The notes beneath the pieces were generated by a model. That model saw nothing but the letters and a program-made list of their open reading frames with translations. It had not been told where the DNA came from and did no database searches. From the NCBI GenBank assembly GCA_007131535.1, contig SLQI01000428.1, forward strand, positions 1-6,721: DNA of 6,721 nt. Direction: 5' to 3'. Position 1 is the stretch's first letter; every line of letters begins with the position of its first letter. A program made the translations under genes and the position numbers. The DNA is from Balneolales bacterium (GTDB taxonomy: Bacteria; Bacteroidota; Rhodothermia; Balneolales; Natronogracilivirgulaceae). Shown in pieces: positions 1 through 5,132 of this stretch.

Positions 1-17
1 CATGGGTAATCCACCTT
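1..17 (-). promoter_or_regulatory. Probable ribosome binding site and start codon of a gene leaving the window
   Basis: On the minus strand an AGGTGG stretch sits seven bases before an ATG formed by positions 3-1. This is a good Shine-Dalgarno arrangement 57 bases after the stop codon of the membrane protein gene, so a second leftward gene of the same operon probably begins here. Nothing of its product can be seen beyond the first codon. An ATG at 38-36 (reading MVLPLPKKVDYP to the edge) and a TTG at 53-51 in the same frame are possible alternatives, but both lack a convincing ribosome binding site. Confidence 0.35.
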
Positions 18-60
18 TTTTGGCAGGGGTAACACCATTAAAGTTTGTTTCAATCCGCGC

Positions 61-636
61 CTATTTTTGTTGTTGGTCAGACATTCGCTGTCTGTATTGA
101 CGCGGTTTATTCACTTGTTCACCAGACTCCCTTATTACTAAGGTATCATGGACGGCTTCTCCCTCAAGGATAATGGTACTTTGCCTATGTCCGGCTCCCC
201 GGCCTTCAAATCCGGACTTATCCCGGTAATACTGTTCTATGGCCTCATGTCCTTCCGGTAGCAGGCTAAAAGGGTAAAGTATCCACGCCGAGCCACCGAT
301 GATGAAGATAGCTAACACAAAAGAGGTTAAAACTTCAGGTTTGAAGAACCTTATTGGAGCCTTTCCACGCCGAATTTTAAGGTGATGTACAAATGTTTTC
401 CAGTTAAACACAAACAGGTGGAACAAACTGAGAATAACCACCATTAGAGCCGTTGACATGTGAAGGGACGTCAACTGGTCTTTTGTAAGTCCGGCTGCTG
501 TCCAGCCCATGGCTTCAGCCACGGAACATTGCGGTGCAAAATAAAGTATAATGCCGGAAAGGGCCAGCGCCAGAAAGCTAAAAGCGAGCAGGAGGGAGGT
601 AAATGATCGCATGGAGAATGAACCAGGTTTGCTCAT
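61..636 (-). CDS. DUF4405-type three-helix membrane protein, putative cytochrome b-like subunit
   Basis: A 191-residue inner-membrane protein resembling the DUF4405 family, thought to be related to haem b cytochromes that exchange electrons with quinones. Hydrophobic helices lie at about residues 11-33, 57-79 and 101-122. Helix two contains His59 and His73, fourteen residues apart, the spacing by which one cytochrome b helix can hold two haems. His84 and His85 follow at its cytoplasmic end. Family-like motifs are LYFAP (31-35), GWTAAGLT (44-51) and LFVFNWK (74-80). The Arg/Lys-rich loop 86-100 predicts N-terminus inside and a hydrophilic tail of about 70 residues (122-191) outside. The ATG at 636 is chosen because GAGGG lies four bases upstream. 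A TTG at 717 would add 27 residues but lies within the likely promoter. It is divergent from the SQR gene. Haem binding is inferred; the family match is from memory of its motifs. Confidence 0.75.
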   Translation of the reverse strand: MSKPGSFSMRSFTSLLLAFSFLALALSGIILYFAPQCSVAEAMGWTAAGLTKDQLTSLHMSTALMVVILSLFHLFVFNWKTFVHHLKIRRGKAPIRFFKPEVLTSFVLAIFIIGGSAWILYPFSLLPEGHEAIEQYYRDKSGFEGRGAGHRQSTIILEGEAVHDTLVIRESGEQVNKPRQYRQRMSDQQQK

Positions 637-645
637 GATGCCCTC
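637..645 (-). promoter_or_regulatory. Shine-Dalgarno site fixing the start of the DUF4405 gene
   Basis: On the minus strand GAGGG (645-641) is separated by four bases from the ATG at 636-634. This supports starting the protein at MSKPG rather than at the upstream TTG at 717, which has no comparable site. Confidence 0.55.
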
Positions 646-688
646 ATCATTAAAATCATTTAATTTATAGTATAAGATGCAAATATCT

Positions 689-717
689 CTTATATGATTT
701 ACGATCTCAGGGATCAA
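689..717 (-). promoter_or_regulatory. Candidate sigma70-like promoter for the DUF4405 gene
   Basis: On the minus strand TTGATC (717-712) and TATAAG (694-689) are separated by exactly 17 bases, matching the -35 and -10 consensus at four and five of six positions. Transcription would begin near 682, giving a leader of about 45 bases before the ATG at 636. Bacteroidota housekeeping sigma factors favour a different consensus, so if the host belongs there the match may be fortuitous. Confidence 0.4.
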
Positions 718-939
718 ATAATTTTAATCCTATCTAAAATCAGGTTGTGTTTTCAGCCCTTTGATAACTCGCATTTCAGGCATAGTCTCAAGCACTTATG
801 AAATGCCTGTACTTATTCCGGGTGGATTGCTCTTAATGTGGATATGATATTAATCAACTAAACCAGCCGTGTTGGTTCTCAATAGGCAATATAGTATATT
901 TAGATATCTGTATATAAAACTATTTAATTGACCTGTTTT

Positions 940-962
940 CCTCATTGTCATAGACGATGAGG
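940..962. repeat. Near-perfect 10-bp palindrome with 3-base centre, operator candidate
   Basis: CCTCATTGTC (940-949) and GACGATGAGG (953-962) are inverted copies around ATA. Nine of ten pairs are Watson-Crick and the tenth, 946 with 956, is a T-G mismatch. No T-run follows on either strand, so it does not look like a terminator. A TTGACC at 928-933 with 17 bases to TAGACG (951-956) would put a weak rightward promoter across it, as in an operator overlapping a promoter. The regulator is not encoded in the window. Confidence 0.45.
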
Positions 963-1142
963 CGATTAATCTGGTGAAAATATTTAGTGACTATGAAAAA
1001 ATAGCCAATACCTGCACTCCAAATTATCCCACAAGAAAGTTATAAACACTGAATGCACTTCGTTTTTTTTTGGGTGGGACTTCGTGTGCCTTGATGATGG
1101 CGTTTTTATTGGACACTATGGTTTTTCTTGAAAACATTATTT

Positions 1143-1154
1143 AGGAGGAATATG
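1143..1154 (+). promoter_or_regulatory. Strong Shine-Dalgarno site of the SQR gene, unusually short spacing
   Basis: AGGAGG (1143-1148) is followed by only three bases before the ATG at 1152. The match is perfect but the spacer is shorter than usual. It still decides the start: the in-frame TTG at 1128 has no ribosome binding site and would place this motif inside the coding region. Confidence 0.6.
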
Positions 1155-2549
1155 ACGGATCAAGCGGATAATATTTCGAATCAGGAAGCCGCAGATGGCG
1201 GTGAACAAAAACGTGGTATATCACGGCGGCAGGCACTGAGATATATTGGAACCGGTGCCGGAATAATTTTAGCAGGCGGGGCCGGCGGTAGCTATGGGTA
1301 CAGAAGAAGTTTACGGATTTCGTCGGCTGATGCTGAGCGATTAAAAAGCGTTAGGTTTGTTGTCGCCGGTGGAAGCGTTGGTGGACTATCGGTGGCGGCT
1401 CGCATTTTGCGGGCCATGCCGGATGCGGATGTCACGGTAATTGAACCCAATGATAAGCATCACTATCAACCCGGGTATACGCTGGTATCAGCAGGGGTGT
1501 ACGACCCTGAAGAAGTTGTGTTCGATCAGCGATCCCTGATGTTTCCGGAGATGAAATGGGTCAGAGATTCAGTAAAAACCTTTGATCCGGAAAATAACCG
1601 CGTAATTACACGTGGCGGAGAAACCGTTAACTACGATTATCTGATCGTCGGTCTTGGCGTTCAAATGAATTATAACTCGGTTGAAAACTTCGCTGAGGCT
1701 CTTGAAACCCCTTATGCAGGGAATATTTATGATCTTGATAAAGGTATCAAGTACCGCCGGTTGATGGAGGAATTTGAGGGTGGGAAGTTTGTATCTACCT
1801 ATCCTCAGGGGTTTGTAAAATGCGGCGGCGCGCCCCAGAAAATAACCTGGTTATCCGAAGATTACTGGCGAAGAAAGGGGATCAGGGATGATGTAGAAGT
1901 TCACTTCCACAGTAATCGCCATACATTGTTTCCACCGGTTCCCGTAGTTGATGAAGCGGTAAAACCGAAAATCGAAGCACGAGGTATTCACAATCATTAC
2001 AACCAGACGCTGCGCGCGATTGACGTCTCGACCAAAACGGCAATTTTTGAGGAGGAGCGGGAAGATGGCTCAACCCGAGAAGTGAGACAACGATACGACC
2101 TGCTTCATCCAATGCCGATGTTTCAAACTCCGGCTGCTCTCAGGGAGAGTGAATTAACTGCCGAGGGAATCGGCGGACAAATTGAGGTTGACCGGGAGTT
2201 ATTGCAACACAGACGATTCAGCAATGTGTTTGGGATTGGTGACTGCGCCGCTACCGGAGCGCCGAAGACGGCAGCCACCATCCGCAAGCAGGCCCCGGTT
2301 GTTGCTGCAAACGTAATCGATGCAGCACTGGATCGGGAGCTTCAAGCTAAATACGACGGTACCTCCGGTTGCCCGCTGCTTACCCGCTACGGAAGGTGTA
2401 TGATGTTTGAGTTTGACTACGACGGGAATCTCGTAAATGAGTGGTTATATCAATCTACAAGAGAAACCCGCCTTTGGTGGCACTTTAAAGTACACGGACT
2501 CAAAAGTCTGTATTTAAATGTGTTACTGAACGGATATGTTAATGTGTGA
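1152..2549 (+). CDS. sqr: Type II (mitochondrial SQOR-like) sulfide:quinone oxidoreductase with Tat signal
   Basis: A 465-residue FAD flavoprotein that oxidises sulfide and passes electrons to membrane quinone. The FAD fold begins with AGGSVGGLS (about 72-80) and the acidic VIEP (96-99). HYQPGYTLVSAG (104-115) is the SQOR-type active-site segment, followed by YDYLIVGLG (161-169). Redox cysteines are Cys224 in VKCGGAPQK and Cys407 in TSGCPLL, matching human Cys201 and Cys379. FGIGDC (360-365) is the second FAD motif. There is no cysteine before 224, as expected for type II rather than type I. A twin-arginine motif SRRQALR (24-30) and a Gly/Ala-rich hydrophobic stretch predict Tat export, placing the enzyme on the outer face of the inner membrane. 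The C-terminus stops at LNGYVNV, some 15 residues short of human SQOR. The peroxidase gene starts 94 bases downstream with no terminator between. Regulation may involve the palindrome at 940-962. The enzyme assignment is firm; the sulfur acceptor is unknown. Confidence 0.92.
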   Translation: MTDQADNISNQEAADGGEQKRGISRRQALRYIGTGAGIILAGGAGGSYGYRRSLRISSADAERLKSVRFVVAGGSVGGLSVAARILRAMPDADVTVIEPNDKHHYQPGYTLVSAGVYDPEEVVFDQRSLMFPEMKWVRDSVKTFDPENNRVITRGGETVNYDYLIVGLGVQMNYNSVENFAEALETPYAGNIYDLDKGIKYRRLMEEFEGGKFVSTYPQGFVKCGGAPQKITWLSEDYWRRKGIRDDVEVHFHSNRHTLFPPVPVVDEAVKPKIEARGIHNHYNQTLRAIDVSTKTAIFEEEREDGSTREVRQRYDLLHPMPMFQTPAALRESELTAEGIGGQIEVDRELLQHRRFSNVFGIGDCAATGAPKTAATIRKQAPVVAANVIDAALDRELQAKYDGTSGCPLLTRYGRCMMFEFDYDGNLVNEWLYQSTRETRLWWHFKVHGLKSLYLNVLLNGYVNV

Positions 2550-2643
2550 AAAATAGTGCTTGAAAATTAGATGATAATGTCTTAAATAGATTTATGAGTA
2601 CTCGTTAATTATTAATATACGCTCATTGAACGGGAGGTTAGGT
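2550..2643 (+). other. SQR-peroxidase intergenic gap with peroxidase ribosome binding site
   Basis: Ninety-four AT-rich bases with no hairpin and T-run, so readthrough from the SQR gene is likely. GGGAGG (2632-2637) lies six bases before the ATG at 2644, an ideal spacing that favours this start over the in-frame TTG at 2626. An AT-rich stretch at 2607-2618 could contribute to an internal promoter, but I see no clear match. Confidence 0.5.
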
Positions 2644-3660
2644 ATGCAACTATTTAAATTCTCATCTACTTTTCTCCTTGGTATCTGTCTCGTGACTTTC
2701 GGAAGTTTCATATTATTTACAAGCTGTGGAGAAGATGATGCAATAAGAGCTGACATCAATCCGCTTTTTGAAACAATTCCGCCCGAGGCACCAGTGCCCG
2801 AAGACAATCCTATGACGGATGAAAAAATAGATCTGGGTCATAAATTATTTTTTGAACCCAGACTATCAAGGTCTGGTATTATTTCCTGCAATAGCTGCCA
2901 TGTGGTTGGTGCCGCCGGTGTGGATCACAGGGATCGTGCTATTGGTGAACAAGGCCGTGTTGGCCCCCGAAACACCCCGACGGTTTACAACGCCGCTTTC
3001 CTGAAGGCCCAGTTTCTGGATGGAAGAGCGGAGACATTGGAGGAACAAGCCGTAGGCCCCATCCAGGCACATGAAGAAATGGACCTGACCCCGGAAGAAG
3101 CGATGCAACGTCTCGAGGAATCCGGGTACCGGCCCTATTTTGCAGAAGCGTTTCCGGATGAGGAAGAGCCATTTACTTTTGAGAATCTCGCAAAGGCAAT
3201 TGCTACATTTGAACGAACCCTCATCACACACGGCTCCCCCTTTGATGACTATCTTGAAGGGGATGATGATGCCCTCACAGAACTGGAGCTTGCCGGATTA
3301 GACTTATTCCAGGAAACCGGTTGTTTAAGTTGCCACAGAGGCCCTTTACTTGGCGGTAACTCCTTCACCCGTTTCACCCATGCAGCTGAAAAGAAAAGTG
3401 AAGACACCGGACGTTATCAGGTTACCGGTGATCCGGATGACCGATATGTTTTCCGGGTAGCTCCACTAAGAAATGTAGAACTTACCTATCCCTACTTTCA
3501 TGACGGTTCTGCCGCGACGCTTGAAGAAGCTGTTTCTATTATGGGTGAAAGTCAATTAGGCCGGACTTTTAATGAAGAGGAGGTTGAAATGATGGTGGCG
3601 TTTCTCAAAACTCTTACCGGTGAATTTCCAATAATTGCTCATCCCACATTACCCAGATAA
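2644..3660 (+). CDS. ccpA: Diheme cytochrome c peroxidase (CcpA/MauG superfamily), lipoprotein
   Basis: A 338-residue envelope enzyme expected to reduce hydrogen peroxide to water with electrons from small cytochromes or the quinone chain. Residues 1-28 are a lipoprotein signal ending in LFTSC, so Cys28 would be lipidated, and the acidic GEDD follows. Two c-type haem sites are visible: CNSCH (82-86, peroxidatic haem) and CLSCH (227-231, electron-transfer haem). Other conserved segments are LGHKLFFEPRLSRS (64-77), GPRNTPTVYN (107-116), Gln and Glu of EEQAVGP and HEEM (133-146), APLRNV (273-278), YFHDGS (284-289) and VSIMG with distal ligand Met300 (297-301). Glu145 matches catalytic Glu114 of the Pseudomonas enzyme. 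Two landmarks are changed: Glu102 stands where the Pseudomonas enzyme has His71, and Leu125 where it has Trp94 (QFLDG, not QFWDG). Length is normal for the family. It probably shares a transcript with the upstream SQR. Confidence 0.93.
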   Translation: MQLFKFSSTFLLGICLVTFGSFILFTSCGEDDAIRADINPLFETIPPEAPVPEDNPMTDEKIDLGHKLFFEPRLSRSGIISCNSCHVVGAAGVDHRDRAIGEQGRVGPRNTPTVYNAAFLKAQFLDGRAETLEEQAVGPIQAHEEMDLTPEEAMQRLEESGYRPYFAEAFPDEEEPFTFENLAKAIATFERTLITHGSPFDDYLEGDDDALTELELAGLDLFQETGCLSCHRGPLLGGNSFTRFTHAAEKKSEDTGRYQVTGDPDDRYVFRVAPLRNVELTYPYFHDGSAATLEEAVSIMGESQLGRTFNEEEVEMMVAFLKTLTGEFPIIAHPTLPR

Positions 3661-3690
3661 TGAGAGGTTGATAAATAATCAGGTTTGACT

Positions 3691-3723
3691 AAGCCCCGGT
3701 AAAAATGATAACGGGGCTTTTTT
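3691..3723 (+). terminator. Rho-independent terminator of the SQR-peroxidase unit
   Basis: AAGCCCCG (3691-3698) pairs with CGGGGCTT (3712-3719) to form an 8-bp stem around a 13-base loop, and six T (3718-3723) follow. It lies about 30 bases after the peroxidase stop codon. On the minus strand the hairpin is followed by a mixed sequence without a T-run, so it should act mainly on rightward transcripts, although it may also weakly stop the converging operon. Confidence 0.88.
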
Positions 3724-3761
3724 AATCTGCAGAATTTATTGAACATCATTACCGGAAAAAT

Positions 3762-4178
3762 CTATTCGTAATCAATCATCCAGCGTACTCCGAATTTGTC
3801 GGAAAACATTGCAAATTGCTTTGCCCAGGATGTGTTTTGTAACGGCATTATAACTTGCCCGTCTTGTGAAAGTTTTTGATAAATTTCTTCAGCCTGATCG
3901 GCGTTTTCTGGGGCTACTGTTATGTAAAAGTTACCGTTTGGCGGGATTTCTACTTCATTGCCCGACGTTGAATCAGAAGCCATTAGTTTCTGATGGCCAT
4001 CGGCTATGGGCAGTGAGGCGTGGGCTACCTTGTTTTGATCGTCTCCGGACATTTTATCAGAATCCGGCATATCTCTGAAGCGAATCAGTGTAAGTTTGCC
4101 ACCGAAAACGGATTGGTAATAGGAGAATGCTTCCTCGGCATTACCGTTGAATATTAGGTATGGATTGATGGATTTCAT
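3762..4178 (-). CDS. Single-domain PhnB-like VOC family protein
   Basis: A 138-residue cytoplasmic protein of the vicinal oxygen chelate fold, close in pattern to E. coli YjdN/PhnB-like proteins and about the same length. It shows the opening NPYLIFNGNAEEAFSYYQ (5-22), the beta-strand AHASLPIAD with His53 in the usual metal-ligand position, the central FYITV (84-88), and the closing TSWAKQFAMFSDKFGVRW (116-133), diagnostic of this subfamily. PhnB-like VOC proteins typically form dimers with the active site shared between paired half-barrels, but the reaction of this subfamily is mostly unknown. It is the last gene of the leftward operon, 21 bases after the RibD-like stop, with no clear Shine-Dalgarno, so it may rely on readthrough translation. 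Related fold members detoxify electrophiles or drugs, but no substrate can be inferred. The fold is confident. Confidence 0.88.
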   Translation of the reverse strand: MKSINPYLIFNGNAEEAFSYYQSVFGGKLTLIRFRDMPDSDKMSGDDQNKVAHASLPIADGHQKLMASDSTSGNEVEIPPNGNFYITVAPENADQAEEIYQKLSQDGQVIMPLQNTSWAKQFAMFSDKFGVRWMIDYE

Positions 4179-4199
4179 GATGAGTTGGTTTTAAGATCA

Positions 4200-4775
4200 T
4201 TAATGTTTAAGCCCATATTGCAGTACTACGATACCGCAGTCAAAGGCTTTAGATTCGATTAGATTAAGATTTTGATGGGCCTCAAGTTCCTGGAAAACGG
4301 GCAGACCCTGACCAATCGCAGCCGGGTTAATGAACAGGTGAAAGTCATCGATCAACTTGTGTTTGATCAGGGATGATACAAACGAAGCCCCGCCACAGGC
4401 ATAGATATCATTTCCGGGTTGGTTTTTCAGATTTGTGATTTCTTCTACCAGGTCACCCTTTGCGATGGTTGTATTATTCCATTCCGGTTCAGGCTGCGTA
4501 AATGTTTTTGAAAAGACCACTTTAGGAGTATCGGTAAAAATTCGTCCGGATTTGTACTCCGGGTTATCCGGATCAGCGGCCACTCCGGCCCAGTGCGGGA
4601 TAAAACCTTCCGCCAGTTTCCTGCCGAGTACGATACAATCTACCGACTCTAAGATGCTATTTACATAGTTGTTTAATGCGTCGTCCCAATCCCAGGTCAT
4701 CCAGTCCATTTCACCCTTGGGACCGGCTATAAACCCGTTGACTGACATTTGTACCTGAAGTTTTAATTTTCTCAT
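4200..4775 (-). CDS. RibD C-terminal / dihydrofolate reductase-like family protein
   Basis: A 191-residue cytoplasmic protein with the DHFR-like fold of the RibD C-terminal family, expected to bind NADPH and reduce a small heterocycle. Visible landmarks are LQVQMSVNGFIAG (6-18), MDWMTWDWDD (23-32), CIVLGRKLAEGF (47-58), PKVVFSKT (84-91), IYACGGASFVSSLI (124-137, the nucleotide-binding Gly pair) and DDFHLFINPAAIGQGLPVF (143-161). Length matches stand-alone YyaP/YwjB-type members, which lack the RibD deaminase domain and are not housekeeping folate enzymes. The ATG overlaps the stop of the preceding gene as ATGA (4775-4772), so translation is probably coupled. Its substrate is unknown. A folate or riboflavin role is unlikely given the context. 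Confidence 0.88.
   Translation of the reverse strand: MRKLKLQVQMSVNGFIAGPKGEMDWMTWDWDDALNNYVNSILESVDCIVLGRKLAEGFIPHWAGVAADPDNPEYKSGRIFTDTPKVVFSKTFTQPEPEWNNTTIAKGDLVEEITNLKNQPGNDIYACGGASFVSSLIKHKLIDDFHLFINPAAIGQGLPVFQELEAHQNLNLIESKAFDCGIVVLQYGLKH
4772..4775 (-). other. ATGA stop-start overlap, translational coupling
   Basis: The TGA of the alpha-CTD-like gene (4774-4772) is nested in the ATG of the RibD-like gene (4775-4773). This indicates one transcript and probable re-initiation by the same ribosomes. Confidence 0.85.
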
Positions 4776-5095
4776 AAGTTCTGTCTATTGTTCTTCTTTT
4801 TCGCATTAGGCTTAAACGACAAGCCTTCTTTTTCAAGTGATTCTCTGAATATCGGCATGGAGGTCTTTCCAATTCCGTGTATTTGTAATATTTCTTTTTC
4901 TGAATATTCAGATAATTTATGAATCGTATCTATTCCGTTATGAAGTAATGCGTTTCTCGCAGGGTTGCTTAATAAACCCAAAAAACCTGATGCAGGTTCT
5001 TTCAGCTTCTCACAAGTAGGGCAGGTTGGGCAGTCGCTGCTTTTATAGAATGTGTGTCCATGCTCACAGGTCTTTTTTATTTTCTCTGTAGCCAT
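4772..5095 (-). CDS. Small Cys/His-cluster protein with RNA polymerase alpha-CTD-like HhH domain
   Basis: A 107-residue protein in two parts. Residues 10-28 carry Cys10, His12, His14, Cys22, Cys25 and Cys28 (ending CPTCPTC), a likely zinc-binding knuckle. Residues 37-94 match the C-terminal domain of the RNA polymerase alpha subunit: the helix SNPARNALLHNGI (43-55), then IHKLSEYSEKEILQIHGIGKTS (58-79) with the helix-hairpin-helix turn HGIGKTSM, then LEKEGLSF (87-94). The tail 95-107 is basic and disordered. Stand-alone proteins of this type are common but uncharacterised; DNA or polymerase contact is inferred from the domain. The gene follows the AlkD-like gene by 37 bases without a clear ribosome binding site, and its stop overlaps the RibD-like start. 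The first ATG, giving MATEK, is the only sensible start, since it retains the whole Cys cluster. It could act as an operon-linked transcription or repair cofactor. Confidence 0.75.
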   Translation of the reverse strand: MATEKIKKTCEHGHTFYKSSDCPTCPTCEKLKEPASGFLGLLSNPARNALLHNGIDTIHKLSEYSEKEILQIHGIGKTSMPIFRESLEKEGLSFKPNAKKKNNRQNL

Positions 5096-5132
5096 AAGTT
5101 TGCCAATATTTGATTACCGTTTCATTAATTAC

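Larger units (their letters stand above)
637..1151. other. 515-base divergent intergenic region, regulatory rather than coding
   Basis: This AT-rich stretch separates the leftward DUF4405 gene from the rightward SQR gene. I see no convincing gene. It holds a sigma70-like promoter candidate for the leftward gene (689-717), overlapping inverted repeats (771-809), a short dyad AACCA/TGGTT around 860-877, an AT-rich block (885-925), a near-perfect palindrome (940-962), a run of nine T (1063-1071) and a 16-codon open frame ending at the SQR ribosome binding site (1094-1144). A region this long with several dyads between divergent genes suggests at least one regulator binds here. Confidence 0.6.

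Noticed and set aside
637..717. An upstream TTG start adding 27 residues to the DUF4405 protein
   Set aside because: There is no ribosome binding site, the codons overlap a promoter-like sequence, and the ATG at 636 has GAGGG at four bases.
940..962. The palindrome as a transcription terminator
   Set aside because: The stem is strong, but no T-run follows on either strand.
932..1045. A stop-free frame reading VFLIVIDDEAINLVKI, like the start of a response-regulator receiver domain
   Set aside because: It has no start codon, is only 37 codons long, lacks the rest of the receiver fold, and its most suggestive part lies exactly on the palindrome at 940-962, which explains the sequence better. 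A gene remnant cannot be excluded but is not supported.
1128..1151. A TTG start adding eight residues to the SQR
   Set aside because: The perfect AGGAGG would then lie inside the coding sequence, while it serves the ATG at 1152.
1152..2549. Flavocytochrome c sulfide dehydrogenase flavoprotein (FccB/SoxF) as the identity of the Tat flavoprotein
   Set aside because: The segments HYQPGYTLV, VKCGGAPQK and SGCPLL follow SQOR, and no FccA-like cytochrome partner is adjacent; the next gene is a diheme peroxidase.
2626..2643. A TTG start adding six residues to the peroxidase
   Set aside because: GGGAGG sits six bases before the ATG at 2644, and the shorter form gives a cleaner lipoprotein signal.
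2866..3231. Long open frames on the minus strand within the peroxidase gene
   Set aside because: They are antisense to a highly conserved diheme cytochrome, and their translations show no domain or plausible start.
2644..3660. MauG as the specific identity of the diheme protein
   Set aside because: It keeps the distal methionine (VSIMG) of peroxidases, whereas MauG has a tyrosine ligand at the electron-transfer haem, and no methylamine dehydrogenase genes are nearby.
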